DNA of 64,000 bases. Origin: Chitinophaga caseinilytica. GTDB lineage: Bacteria; Bacteroidota; Bacteroidia; Chitinophagales; Chitinophagaceae. Shown here piece after piece: positions 10,501-24,778 of the stretch. The DNA is taken from positions 2,091,001 to 2,155,000 of the forward strand of contig NZ_CP150096.1 of NCBI RefSeq assembly GCF_038396765.1, read 5' to 3'. The notes under the pieces were generated by a model. The model did no database searches. It was not told where the DNA came from and was given only the letters and a program-made list of their open reading frames with translations. The position numbers and the translations under genes are program-made. Each line of letters begins with the position of its first letter. Position 1 is the first letter of the stretch.

Positions 10501-10591
10501 GACGAACTCGGGTATCTTCAGCCGCGGGGTAGACCGTGGATATTATCCCATGAGCCGCTCTTACGTGGCCGGTATTAACGTAGGCTTCTAA
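7505..10591 (+). CDS. SusC-like TonB-dependent outer-membrane transporter
   Basis: The 1028-residue protein has a signal peptide (about 1-25) and a carboxypeptidase-D-regulatory-like domain (about 30-105). The SusC TonB-box/plug entry follows (around LDEVVVVGYGTQKKG), then the plug (VVDGIPQ, ASAATIYGARAAGGVIIITT) and a 22-strand-type barrel. SusC forms a pedal-bin complex with the SusD encoded 21 nt downstream and imports oligosaccharides or glycopeptides with TonB energy. No STN domain is present, so it is not a transducer for anti-sigma signalling, unlike the second SusC at 28187. Since the same run of genes encodes GH2, GH63 and hydroxylysine-catabolic enzymes, I infer a glycosylated hydroxylysine peptide as cargo. 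Confidence 0.95.
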   Translation: MRMWKLFRGNGLLLVLLLTGFAAMAQTGKPLKGKITDVKGEALPGVSVAVKGTSQGTASNATGEFSITVSPDATLVISAIGFTTREVPVAGKSVLSIVLEESSKGLDEVVVVGYGTQKKGDVTAAISTVNTKNLEKQPTGNIGTMLQGQAAGVIVSSGTGNPAASPTVLVRGMNSINNDNPLYVVDGIPQTYAYDLNPNDIESVSVLKDASAATIYGARAAGGVIIITTKKGKSGEPRINFNSYVSQHTLNNNIPLMGKIEMNKVVKEAFANDGPGSTPPIYVMDDSKYANSDWVGAYMKKGVEQKHDLDVSGASEKLSYRLSLGHWEHSGNIINSGSKRDNLRLNTEIRLMKDRLKVTPILAYTRFNNKNFGDVTGDGDAGFSAIMDLYKTPPHKRIYDPNTLNGYAKPEPELGSGNMVGQQMLTNSRTADDHLQFNIAADLKLWKGFSYNFSAGRNIINSFSFSQTPPYDFGALALVENPSRSESRGRTEYQVFTHLLNYDQTFGRHNVKAMYGFSREKTTAQGTTASGNHLSSALIESLSGLIIDGPNDLIRANGWNYSNSLQSYFGRVSYNYNDRYYLQGSLRRDGSSRFGPSHRYGTFWSASAGWNLHNERFFSVPWISELKPRVSYGIVGNQNIANFQYLAKIFLQGSSEYLNYPFGSATSQKVLVGAITTALANNDIKWEQTATFNAGVSFSFLKGAISGNLDYFRSRTSDMLAETPIPASSGIITMPLTNIADMENKGWELSVSYRNKAEKEFSWDVTANLSHSTNKIIRLGYDEGMISDGYVDYSNRASTITRKGESLASFYLYKSNGIFRSQAEVDAHVNKSGDKLQPNAAPGDLRFVDTNGDGELNDDDKLIMGNGLPKLDYGVTFNARYKNFDLMVFLNGKQGQKMYNGAKMFLYRFYRSADLVNAWSPSNPNSDIYRLSDADKNENLRVSDYFLEDASFLRLRNLQLGYTLPSELTKKAFLNRVRIYAGAYNLLTFTKYSGFDPDLTNSGIFSRGVDRGYYPMSRSYVAGINVGF

Positions 10592-10612
10592 TCGCAACAA
10601 AAAAAGAACATT

Positions 10613-17162
<6,550 letters not shown>

Positions 17163-17167
17163 CGAAC

Positions 17168-19465
17168 ATGCAATTCACAGCAAACGAAGTGCAGCAGCTG
17201 GTGCAGAAGAACTACCTGCTTGCGGTGGAAGTGGAGACACTCCAGGGGTACGACGAGTACAATTACAAAATCATCGATGCGTCTGGCCGGAAGTTCATCC
17301 TCAAGATCACGGGCGAAGAGAAGCCGTATTCCTTCCTCGACGCCCAGCTCCGCCTGCTCGATCACCTCACCGTGAGCCCTGTGGTCATGAAGTTTCAGCA
17401 AATCCTCCGGAATAAAAACCGCCAGGAGCTCACGCCCGTCTTCAACAACGGCAAACAATACAACGTCCGCATCCTCACCTGGCTCGACGGCGATTGCTGG
17501 GTGCATGTGAAAGATAAACCGAAATCCCTCTACATCGGCCTCGGCCAGTTTCTCGGCAAAACCGACGAATCGCTGCAGGATTTCCAGCACGATGCGCTCC
17601 ACCGCCGGTATGTGTGGGACGTGAACACCGCCGCAGACGCCAACCGGCAGCTCCATTGCATCACCGATCCGGAGAAGCGCCGCATCGCGGGATATTTTCT
17701 CCTGGCGTTCGAAACGGAAGTGCTGCCCGTCCTCAGCGCCCTGCGGCATGCCTGCATTCATAACGACGCCAACGATTACAACGTATTGGTGAAAAACGGC
17801 GAAGTAAGCGGGTTGATCGATCTGGGGGACATGGTTTATTCCGCCCTCGTCAACAACGTGGCCATCGCCTGCACCTACGCCATGCTGAACACGGAAGATC
17901 CGCTGCAGGCCGCGGCCTGGGTGGTGGAAGGGTACCATTCCGCCTATCCGCTCACCGAACAGGAAGTGGATTTGATCTATTACCTCATCGCCGCGCGGCT
18001 CTGCATCAGCGTCACGGAATCGGCCATGCAGGCGGCGAACGGTTCGGATAACGGCCACCACTTCGTGACGGAGCGCCACGCCTGGGAGCTGCTGGAAAAA
18101 CTCATCCGCATCAATCCCGTGAAAGCGGCCGACGTGTTCCGCAAATCCTGCGGCATGCCGGCGCTGGTGAAGCCGGAGGTGGATTACAGCCCGCTGCTGA
18201 AGGAGCGCCACCAGTTCATCGGCCGCAACCTCAGCATCAGCTATAAAAAACCGCTGAAGATCGTGAAAGGCGCTTTGCAATACCTGTACGACGATAAAGG
18301 CGATACCTACATCGATTGCGTGAACAACGTGAGCCACGTCGGCCATTGCCATCCCGTAGTGGTGAAAGCGATGCAGCGCCAGATCGCCACGCTCAATACC
18401 AACACCCGCTACCTGAACGATCAGTTGGTGGAATTCGGGAAAGAGCTTACCCGCACGCTGCCGTCCAAACTGAAAGTCTGCTACTTCACGAATTCCGGCA
18501 GCGAAGCCAACGACCTGGCGATCCGCATGAGCCGGCATTTCACGAAGCGGAAAGACGTTATGGTGCTCGATCACGCCTATCACGGCACTTCTACCGTTGC
18601 CATCGAAATGAGCCCGTATAAATTCGACGGGAAAGGCGGCTTCGGACAGATGCCCTACATCCATAAAGCCGATTCACCCGATCTGTACCGCGGTCCGTTC
18701 GGGTACAACGATTCGCAGGCCGGTGTGAAATACGCCGAAAGCGTGAAGAAAATACTGGCGGAAAACCCCGGAAAAATATCCGCCTTCATCTGCGAAACGT
18801 TGCTGGGCGTGGGCGGACAAATCCCCCTGCCCGATGGCTACCTCCAGGAAGTCTACCGCCTCGTCCGCGAAGCGGGCGGCCTCTGCATCGCCGACGAAGT
18901 GCAGGTGGGTTTCGGAAGAGTAGGCGAAAAGTTCTGGGGCTTCGAGCTGCAGAACGTGGAGCCGGATATCGTGGTGCTGGGCAAACCCATCGGCAACGGC
19001 CATCCGCTGGCAGCCGTGGTGGTGACCGAAGAGATCGCGGACGCGTTCAATAACGGCATGGAATATTTCAACACTTTCGGCGGCAATCCCGTATCCATGG
19101 CTACGGGGCGCGCGGTGCTGAACGTCATTCAATCCGAAAATATGCAGCAGCACGCGCTGGAAACGGGGAACTTTTTGATGGAAGGATTGCGCGGCCTGAT
19201 GGACAAGCACCCCGTCATCAGCGACGTTCGCGGGCATGGTTTGTTCGTGGGCGCGGAAATGGTGAAAGACCGCCTGACCAAAGAGCCCGCCGTCGCGGAA
19301 ATCAACGCCCTCGTGGAAAGCATGAAGGAAAGGGGATTTCTCCTCAGTACGGACGGGCCGTTGTATAACGTGCTGAAGATCAAGCCGCCGCTGGTTTTCA
19401 GCAAACAGAACGCCGCGGATATGGTCCGCCATCTCGACGAAGCCTTAACCGCATTATCACTTTAA
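17168..19465 (+). CDS. Fused APH-type kinase / class-III PLP phospho-lyase (hydroxylysine kinase-phosphohydroxylysine lyase-like)
   Basis: 765 residues, no signal peptide, so cytoplasmic. Residues 1 to about 330 form an aminoglycoside-phosphotransferase-type kinase. Its catalytic loop is HNDANDYN (H198, D200, N205) and its metal-binding motif is GLIDLGDM (D218, D221). Residues about 345-765 form a class-III PLP enzyme very like vertebrate AGXT2L1/AGXT2L2, with [49 protein letters not shown] (D576) and PLP lysine K606 in GKPIGNGHP. In vertebrates, hydroxylysine kinase and 5-phosphohydroxylysine phospho-lyase are separate proteins of these two families. The alternative lyase substrate is phosphoethanolamine. 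The neighbours (ALDH7 and DUF1338) favour hydroxylysine: the product, 2-aminoadipate semialdehyde, is the ALDH7 substrate. Spacing is 5 nt upstream and 11 nt downstream. Confidence 0.88.
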   Translation: MQFTANEVQQLVQKNYLLAVEVETLQGYDEYNYKIIDASGRKFILKITGEEKPYSFLDAQLRLLDHLTVSPVVMKFQQILRNKNRQELTPVFNNGKQYNVRILTWLDGDCWVHVKDKPKSLYIGLGQFLGKTDESLQDFQHDALHRRYVWDVNTAADANRQLHCITDPEKRRIAGYFLLAFETEVLPVLSALRHACIHNDANDYNVLVKNGEVSGLIDLGDMVYSALVNNVAIACTYAMLNTEDPLQAAAWVVEGYHSAYPLTEQEVDLIYYLIAARLCISVTESAMQAANGSDNGHHFVTERHAWELLEKLIRINPVKAADVFRKSCGMPALVKPEVDYSPLLKERHQFIGRNLSISYKKPLKIVKGALQYLYDDKGDTYIDCVNNVSHVGHCHPVVVKAMQRQIATLNTNTRYLNDQLVEFGKELTRTLPSKLKVCYFTNSGSEANDLAIRMSRHFTKRKDVMVLDHAYHGTSTVAIEMSPYKFDGKGGFGQMPYIHKADSPDLYRGPFGYNDSQAGVKYAESVKKILAENPGKISAFICETLLGVGGQIPLPDGYLQEVYRLVREAGGLCIADEVQVGFGRVGEKFWGFELQNVEPDIVVLGKPIGNGHPLAAVVVTEEIADAFNNGMEYFNTFGGNPVSMATGRAVLNVIQSENMQQHALETGNFLMEGLRGLMDKHPVISDVRGHGLFVGAEMVKDRLTKEPAVAEINALVESMKERGFLLSTDGPLYNVLKIKPPLVFSKQNAADMVRHLDEALTALSL

Positions 19466-19476
19466 AAACACGCAAC

Positions 19477-20370
19477 ATGCAAACCCTCCAGCTCATCCTC
19501 GACGGCCTCATGCGCCGCTATCGGGAACGTGTTCCGGATGTGGATAAAGTTATATCCGCCATGATCGCCGAAGGCATTATCCGCCACGGCAACGAAATCG
19601 AGAACGATCATATCGCTTTCCGCACGATGGGCGTGCCGAATCTGGGGATACAGTCGCTCGAAAGGATCTTCCTCCACCACGGCTACACCCGCCGCGATTA
19701 TTACCATTTCGCGGAAAAGAAACTCAACGCTTACTGGTACGCTCCGCCCGATCCCGCACTGCCGCGCATTTTCATCAGTGAACTGCGGGTGGGCGATCTG
19801 TCCGAGCGCGTGCAGCAAATCATTCATAGCTATACGAACGAGGTAACCGCCGACCCGGTGCTTTCCCTCGATCTGGACAGCGCTTCCGCCGTCGATGAAT
19901 TCCTCCACAGCGGCCTCTGGCGCCTGCCTTCGCTGGAAGATTTCCGTGCGCTGGCGGCGGAAAGCGAGTACGCGTCCTGGGCGATCTACAATCGCTATTA
20001 CCTGAACCATTTTACCATCAGCGTGCATAATCTGCCGGAAGGGTATAACGACATCGGCCGGTTCAACGCATTCCTGGAAAAGCACGGGCTCGTGCTGAAC
20101 GATTCCGGCGGGAAGTACAAGGAAAGTCCCGATGGACTGCTCCTCCAAAGTTCTACCGTAGCCGGTATGATCGACGCGGAATTCGCGAACGGGGAAACGG
20201 CCCGGATCGCGGGATCGTACGTGGAATTCGCCGAGCGCAGGGTGTTGCCGGCTTTCGCGCACCTGTCCACTTCCGAAATACAAAGGGTGCACCGGCGCGA
20301 GGGGTTCGAAGCCGCCAACGCCAACCGGATCTTCGAAAGCACCTATTCTTCACAAACCAATAAACACTAA
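19477..20370 (+). CDS. DUF1338 2-oxoadipate dioxygenase/decarboxylase (HglS-like)
   Basis: 297 residues of the DUF1338 family (VOC-like fold). Pseudomonas putida HglS, a member, is an Fe(II) enzyme converting 2-oxoadipate and O2 to D-2-hydroxyglutarate and CO2 in lysine catabolism. The family metal ligands appear as H45 (in NDHIAFRTMG), H178 (in NHFTISVHNL) and E250 (in SYVEFAERR); R49 fits the substrate-carboxylate arginine. The 11-nt gap upstream and the TAATG stop/start overlap with the ALDH gene place it inside the operon. Here it would drain 2-oxoadipate made from hydroxylysine, feeding 2-hydroxyglutarate to the TCA cycle. A role in ordinary lysine degradation is the alternative. Confidence 0.86.
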   Translation: MQTLQLILDGLMRRYRERVPDVDKVISAMIAEGIIRHGNEIENDHIAFRTMGVPNLGIQSLERIFLHHGYTRRDYYHFAEKKLNAYWYAPPDPALPRIFISELRVGDLSERVQQIIHSYTNEVTADPVLSLDLDSASAVDEFLHSGLWRLPSLEDFRALAAESEYASWAIYNRYYLNHFTISVHNLPEGYNDIGRFNAFLEKHGLVLNDSGGKYKESPDGLLLQSSTVAGMIDAEFANGETARIAGSYVEFAERRVLPAFAHLSTSEIQRVHRREGFEAANANRIFESTYSSQTNKH

Positions 20371-21893
20371 TGGACTTTTTACAGGAAACAGGGATATTGA
20401 CGCGGCAGTCGGGCGTAAGCACCGGCACCAAATGGCAAGCGGGCGAAGGGGCCGATATCGCTTCGCATTCGCCGGTAGACGGTAAGCTCATCGCCACGGT
20501 AACCGGCGCATCGGCGGCGGAATATGAATACCTGGTGAAAACGGCGGAAGCCGCCTTCCGCAAGTGGCGCGAAGTGCCAGCGCCCCGCCGCGGCGAAATC
20601 GTGCGGCAGATCGGGGATGCGCTGCGCGAGAAGAAGCAGGCGCTGGGAAGGCTGGTCAGCTATGAAATGGGGAAAAGTCTGCAGGAAGGTTTGGGAGAAG
20701 TGCAGGAGATGATCGACATCTGCGAATTCGCGGTGGGATTGAGCCGCCAGTTATATGGCCTCACCATGCACAGCGAGCGCCCGCAGCACCGCATGTACGA
20801 GCAATGGCATCCGCTGGGGATCGTGGGGATTATTTCCGCGTTCAACTTCCCGGTGGCGGTCTGGAGCTGGAACGCGGCGCTTGCCTGGGTTTGCGGCGAT
20901 GTGTGCATCTGGAAGCCCAGCGAAAAAACACCGCTGTCGGCCGTTGCCTGCCAACGCATCGTAGCAGAGGTATTCGAGAGGAACGACGTCCCCGAAGGCG
21001 TGAGCTGCCTCCTTTCCGGCGGCCGCGAAGCCGGTATGTGGATGTCGGCAGACGGGCGCGTGCCCCTCGTATCCGCCACCGGCTCCTCCAGGATGGGGCA
21101 ATCCGTTGCCGCCACCGTGGCCGGGCGCTTCGGCCGGAGCCTGCTGGAACTGGGCGGCAACAACGCGGTCATCATTTCCAAAGACGCAGACCTCGACATG
21201 GCGCTCATCGGCACCGTATTCGGCGCTGCCGGCACCGCAGGCCAGCGTTGCACCACCACCCGGCGGCTCATCGTCCACAAAGATGTATACGAACGCTTCC
21301 GCGAAAAACTCGTCAAAGCCTACGGCCAACTGCGCATCGGCAACCCGCTCGACGAACAGTATCACGTGGGCCCGCTGATCGACAAAGCCGCCGTGGAAAC
21401 CTACCTTCAGGCCATCACAGCCTGCAGGGAACAGGGCGGCCGGTTCATCGTGGAAGGCGGAGTATTGGAAGGCGCCGGCTTCGAAAGCGGCTGCTACGTG
21501 AAGCCCTGCATCGCCGAAGTGCGGCCCGATTTTCCCATCGTGCAAACCGAAACCTTCGCACCTATTCTATATATCATGCCGTTCTCCACGATCGATGAAG
21601 CGATCGAGATACAGAACAACGTGCCGCAGGGATTGTCGTCTGCCATCATGACGCTCAATCTTCGCGAAGCGGAACAATTCCTTTCCTGCGCCGGCAGCGA
21701 CTGCGGTATCGCCAACGTCAACATCGGCACGAGCGGCGCCGAGATCGGCGGGGCGTTCGGGGGCGAAAAGGAAACGGGCGGCGGCCGCGAAAGTGGCAGT
21801 GATGCCTGGAAGGCTTACATGCGCCGCCAGACCAGCACCATTAATTATGGAAAGAAGCTGCCGCTGGCACAGGGCATCAAATTCGATATTTAA
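20370..21893 (+). CDS. ALDH7-family alpha-aminoadipic semialdehyde dehydrogenase (antiquitin-like)
   Basis: 507 residues. Catalytic Cys294 lies in GTAGQRCTTTRRL and general-base Glu260 in LLELGGNN. The C-terminal block (GSDCGIANVNIGTSGAEIGG, then KETGGGRESGSDAW and LPLAQGIKF) is nearly word-for-word that of human ALDH7A1 (antiquitin). That family oxidises 2-aminoadipate 6-semialdehyde to 2-aminoadipate with NAD+. The start codon overlaps the DUF1338 stop (TAATG). It is the last gene before a strong terminator. The ALDH7 call is very secure from these motifs; the source of its substrate (phosphohydroxylysine lyase) is inferred from the operon. Confidence 0.94.
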   Translation: MDFLQETGILTRQSGVSTGTKWQAGEGADIASHSPVDGKLIATVTGASAAEYEYLVKTAEAAFRKWREVPAPRRGEIVRQIGDALREKKQALGRLVSYEMGKSLQEGLGEVQEMIDICEFAVGLSRQLYGLTMHSERPQHRMYEQWHPLGIVGIISAFNFPVAVWSWNAALAWVCGDVCIWKPSEKTPLSAVACQRIVAEVFERNDVPEGVSCLLSGGREAGMWMSADGRVPLVSATGSSRMGQSVAATVAGRFGRSLLELGGNNAVIISKDADLDMALIGTVFGAAGTAGQRCTTTRRLIVHKDVYERFREKLVKAYGQLRIGNPLDEQYHVGPLIDKAAVETYLQAITACREQGGRFIVEGGVLEGAGFESGCYVKPCIAEVRPDFPIVQTETFAPILYIMPFSTIDEAIEIQNNVPQGLSSAIMTLNLREAEQFLSCAGSDCGIANVNIGTSGAEIGGAFGGEKETGGGRESGSDAWKAYMRRQTSTINYGKKLPLAQGIKFDI

Positions 21894-21918
21894 AGATGAA
21901 TCATAACTGTAACAACAC

Positions 21919-21949
21919 AGCCTGCGGTCTTCCGGCCGCGGGCTTTTTA
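21919..21949 (+). terminator. Intrinsic terminator closing the hydroxylysine operon
   Basis: AGCCTGCGG-N7-CCGCGGGCT stem (one G-T wobble) followed by TTTTATTTT, 26 nt after the ALDH7 stop. Confidence 0.8.
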
Positions 21950-21967
21950 TTTTCAGCATAGCCAATT

Positions 21968-22124
21968 GACGAACGCAATTCGTCGGACGGTGATTTAACG
22001 TAACTTTGCATCCAATCGCAAACGATACAAGCCTTGCGCCATGTAATTGCTCCCACATATTGAACCTTGACAAGGCGCCCGCCCGGGCGCCAGGAACCTT
22101 ATTGCTGGAAGTAAAACTACAAAC
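21968..22124 (+). promoter_or_regulatory. Promoter and structured 5' leader of the RNA-repair operon
   Basis: A perfect -7 element TAACTTTG lies at 22001-22008. Just upstream is an inverted repeat GACGAA-N5-TTCGTC (21968-21984) covering the -33 region, possibly an operator. The leader of about 115 nt contains a perfect GC hairpin GGCGCCCG-CC-CGGGCGCC (22074-22091), an unusual feature for a short bacterial operon. Confidence 0.5.
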
Positions 22125-22832
22125 ATGGCTATTTCATCAAAATACGGCCGTACCTATCATTACCCGTTTTCGCCCGGCACCAGCAGCGACGATCGTATCA
22201 ATTACGATTACTGGCAGCACATCAGCGCCATTCCTGAACTGGTACATACCGAAAAGCTCGACGGGGAAAACAATTGTCTTTCGCGGTACGGCGTTTTCGC
22301 CCGGTCGCACGCGGCACCTGCAGTTTCTCCGTGGACGGAGAGCCTGCGCCGGTTTTGGCAGCTGGTGAAGCGCGACCTCGGGCCGCTGGAGATCTTCCTC
22401 GAAAATCTCTATGCCGTTCATTCCATCGAATACCGCCGCCTCGATCATCATTTTTATGTGTTCGCAGTGCGGGAGGAAGATAGATGGCTGAGTTGGGAAG
22501 AAACGAAATTTTACGCCCGCCTGCTCGATTTGCCGGTGGTGCCTGAAATCAGCATTCCCCGGATCACGGCCCGGGACGCTTACGAAAAAGCGATCCTTTC
22601 CGCAGCTGGCGGCGCCGGTGCTTTTTGTCCGCACGATGCGGCTACCGGCCGCCCCGCTACGATGGAAGGGATCGTGACGCGCAACGCCGGCGGATATACG
22701 ACCGGTGAATTCGCGGAGAATGTTTTTAAATATGTAAGAAAAGGGCATGTGCAGACAGGCGTCCACTGGACGAAAACCTGGAAGCGCGCAGCCCTTCAAA
22801 ATGAAGGAGGTAATTATGTGGACCCTCAGTAA
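22125..22832 (+). CDS. ATP-dependent RNA ligase
   Basis: This 235-residue protein has the covalent nucleotidyltransferase motif I EKLDGENN, with K44 as the adenylation lysine. It also has a motif-IV-like EGIVTR (in MEGIVTRNAGGYTTGEF) and a motif-V-like FKYVRK close to the C-terminus. This fits the RNA_ligase family (T4 Rnl-like core without extra domains). It would join 3'-OH and 5'-phosphate RNA ends. The adjacent HD-Pnk gene overlaps its 3' end by 17 nt and supplies the end-healing chemistry, so the two form an RNA-repair operon. The natural RNA substrate is unknown. Confidence 0.88.
   Translation: MAISSKYGRTYHYPFSPGTSSDDRINYDYWQHISAIPELVHTEKLDGENNCLSRYGVFARSHAAPAVSPWTESLRRFWQLVKRDLGPLEIFLENLYAVHSIEYRRLDHHFYVFAVREEDRWLSWEETKFYARLLDLPVVPEISIPRITARDAYEKAILSAAGGAGAFCPHDAATGRPATMEGIVTRNAGGYTTGEFAENVFKYVRKGHVQTGVHWTKTWKRAALQNEGGNYVDPQ
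22804..22810 (+). promoter_or_regulatory. Strong Shine-Dalgarno deciding the HD-Pnk start
   Basis: AAGGAGG, 5 nt before the ATG at 22816, inside the end of the ligase gene. Strong SD sequences are uncommon in Bacteroidota, and this one selects 22816 over the in-frame ATG at 22801. Confidence 0.65.
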
Positions 22833-23934
22833 CAACAAATCCTGGGAACATCTCGAACAAACGTTCGCCTGGGTGCGCGATATGGCCGCAACGCCCCAGG
22901 ACCCCGCGCACCACGCCGAAGGCGATGTGGCTGTGCATACACGCATGGTGCTGGAGGCGCTTTGCGCAGACGCGGCTTTCATGGAGTTGCCGCCGCAGGA
23001 GCAGGAAGTGCTCTGGGCGGCGGCGCTGCTGCACGACGTGGAGAAACGCAGTACGACTATTATAGATGCGGACGGAAGCATTTCCTCGCCCGGCCATGCA
23101 CGCAAAGGCGCGCTCACGGCCCGCAATATCCTCTACCGCGACATCCCCGCACCGTTCGCCATCCGCGAGCAGGTGGTGGCGCTGGTACGATATCATGGTT
23201 TCCCGCTTTGGGCCCTGGAGCGCCCGGACCCCGTGAAGGAACTGGTGAAAGTAAGCCTGGAAGCGGATACCCGGCTGCTGGCGATCCTCGCCCGGGCCGA
23301 TGTGATGGGCCGAATCTGTGGCGACCGCGACGAATTGCTGTACCGGATCGATTGCTTCGAGGCCTTTTGCCAGGAGCAGGGATGCTGGGGCACGTCGCGG
23401 GAGTTTGCCACGCCCCACGCGCGGATGCATTACCTGCTCGGCGAAAACGCGCATCCGGATTATGTTCCGTTCAATACGCCCATCGCGGAAGTAGTGGTGA
23501 TGAGCGGTTTGCCGGGGGCGGGAAAGGATACCTTCATCCGGAAGCACTTCCCGGAACTACCGCTCGTATCGCTGGACGGGCTTCGCAACGAAATGGACGT
23601 AGCGCCGACGGACGCGGCCGGCAACGGTCGCGTAATACAGGCGGCGAAGGAGCGGGCGCGGGCTTTCCTGCGGCGGGGCGAGGGTTTTGTCTGGAACGCC
23701 ACCAACACCACGCGGCAGATGCGGACGCAATTGCTGGAGCTGTTCTATAGTTATGGTGCGCAGGTGCGGATCGTGTATGTGGAAGTGCCGTGGCGGCAGC
23801 TCGCCCGTCAGAACGGAAGCCGCGATGCCGTGGTGCCCGCGCTGGTATTGGAAAAGCTCGCGGCGAAGCTGGAAGTTCCCGCGGCCTGGGAGGCCCACCT
23901 GGTCACCTGGTTTTCCGCTGATCCGGCTATTTGA
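22816..23934 (+). CDS. HD-Pnk: HD phosphoesterase / 5'-OH polynucleotide kinase
   Basis: 372 residues from the SD-supported ATG. The N-terminal HD phosphohydrolase domain has the metal motif H32-H33 and H73-D74 (LLHDVEKR) with downstream histidines and aspartates. The C-terminal P-loop kinase has GLPGAGKD (G231 to K237-D238), as in T4 Pnk-like kinases. The same architecture is known from Runella slithyformis HD-Pnk, in which HD removes 2',3'-cyclic or 3'-phosphates and the kinase phosphorylates 5'-OH ends. Together with the overlapping RNA ligase gene it can heal and seal RNA broken by ribotoxins or metal-independent RNases. The two starts (22801 and 22816) differ by five residues. Confidence 0.88.
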   Translation: MWTLSNNKSWEHLEQTFAWVRDMAATPQDPAHHAEGDVAVHTRMVLEALCADAAFMELPPQEQEVLWAAALLHDVEKRSTTIIDADGSISSPGHARKGALTARNILYRDIPAPFAIREQVVALVRYHGFPLWALERPDPVKELVKVSLEADTRLLAILARADVMGRICGDRDELLYRIDCFEAFCQEQGCWGTSREFATPHARMHYLLGENAHPDYVPFNTPIAEVVVMSGLPGAGKDTFIRKHFPELPLVSLDGLRNEMDVAPTDAAGNGRVIQAAKERARAFLRRGEGFVWNATNTTRQMRTQLLELFYSYGAQVRIVYVEVPWRQLARQNGSRDAVVPALVLEKLAAKLEVPAAWEAHLVTWFSADPAI

Positions 23935-24039
23935 CTGGTAGGAATGTCCGATTCCGGGCGCGGATCGTCCGGTTTTAAAAAACGGCGTATAGCCAAAACC
24001 AGTTAGCCCTAAGCCGGTTTTGAAGGCTTTTTGGCCCGG

Positions 24040-24064
24040 AAGCCCGTCGAATCGACGGGCTTTT
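24040..24064 (+). terminator. Intrinsic terminator after HD-Pnk
   Basis: AAGCCCGT-CGAATCG-ACGGGCTT stem-loop followed by TTTT. It ends the RNA-repair operon. Confidence 0.8.
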
Positions 24065-24180
24065 CCGTTGAAACGCTCTGCTGTAAAGGGTTTGATGCGA
24101 ATTTGGCGCTTTGTCCGATTTGTACAAAATCGGACACTTGGGGTGTTTTCATTTGCCGCTCATCCGCTGATAACTATTCG

Positions 24181-24212
24181 TTTTAGGATGTTTAAAACCG
24201 TTCATACTTTTG
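24181..24212 (+). promoter_or_regulatory. Bacteroidota-type promoter for the small exported protein
   Basis: Perfect -7 element TACTTTTG (24205-24212), with a TTTT -33-like element 20 nt upstream. The start codon at 24258 is 46 nt downstream. Confidence 0.55.
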
Positions 24213-24257
24213 AATCATCAAACAAACAACAACGTTAATCACATAAAAATTACTCAC

Positions 24258-24626
24258 ATGAAAACTTTCATCGCCATTCTTGCCTCAGTAATCGTTTCTT
24301 TCGGTGCTTCCACAGCCAACGCCGCTACGCCCGGTACCGACATCATGTATAAAGCTGCCTACAGCATCATGGGAGAGAAGTCTTATTATGACGCTTCCGG
24401 CAACCTGCTCGCCACTTCCCGCTTCGTGACCGACGCTTCGCTGCCGCTGCCCGCGATCAAAAAGCTGATGAAAAAATGCCCCGACCACCAGATCCGCTAC
24501 ATCCGCGAGTTCCAGGCCGAAGGTATCAACACCTACATCATCACCCTGGAAAACAAAACCGGTTTTAAAGTAGTGCGCTACGCAGAAAATACGCTCACGA
24601 TCCTGCAAAAGCTCGATAAGAACTGA
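24258..24626 (+). CDS. Small exported protein (PepSY-like/BLIP-like fold suspected)
   Basis: 122 residues from the ATG at 24258, with a signal peptide of about 22 residues ending ANA. The mature part of about 100 residues alternates predicted strands and one helix (LPAIKKLMKKCP), and ends with paired strands (IREFQAEGINTYIITLENKT, FKVVRYAENTLTIL). This resembles the PepSY-like small exported proteins often seen in Chitinophagaceae, but the call is by pattern only. It is a single-gene unit, with its own promoter upstream and a terminator downstream. Function unknown. Confidence 0.7.
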   Translation: MKTFIAILASVIVSFGASTANAATPGTDIMYKAAYSIMGEKSYYDASGNLLATSRFVTDASLPLPAIKKLMKKCPDHQIRYIREFQAEGINTYIITLENKTGFKVVRYAENTLTILQKLDKN

Positions 24627-24661
24627 TCCGTTCAACGCCCGCCATTCTGATTTTTGTTCGT

Positions 24662-24697
24662 CGCCCGGAAGCAATGCGCTTCCGGGCGCGGGCTTTT
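24662..24697 (+). terminator. Intrinsic terminator after the small exported protein
   Basis: CGCCCGGAAGC-N5-GCTTCCGGGCG, an 11-bp perfect stem, followed by CGGGCTTTT. Confidence 0.8.
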
Positions 24698-24778
24698 AAG
24701 AAAAGATTGCCTATTTTTATTGCATTGCAGCATACGTATTCCCTGGAAGCAGCTAAAATTTCCAAATCCAAATAATGC

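Larger units (their letters stand above)
23935..24257. other. Intergenic region with terminator and promoter, no gene seen
   Basis: 323 nt. It contains the terminator at 24040-24064 and the promoter at 24181-24212. A 72-codon open frame across it lacks any family resemblance and crosses the terminator, so I do not call it. Confidence 0.6.

Noticed and set aside
19477..21893. DUF1338 and ALDH7 read as part of ordinary lysine degradation only
   Set aside because: Possible in principle, but no lysine-ketoglutarate reductase/saccharopine gene is present and the fused kinase/lyase is 11 nt upstream, so hydroxylysine is the better reading.
24020..24238. Short plus-strand open frame between HD-Pnk and the small exported protein
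   Set aside because: It spans a strong terminator and a promoter; no ribosome-binding site or family resemblance.
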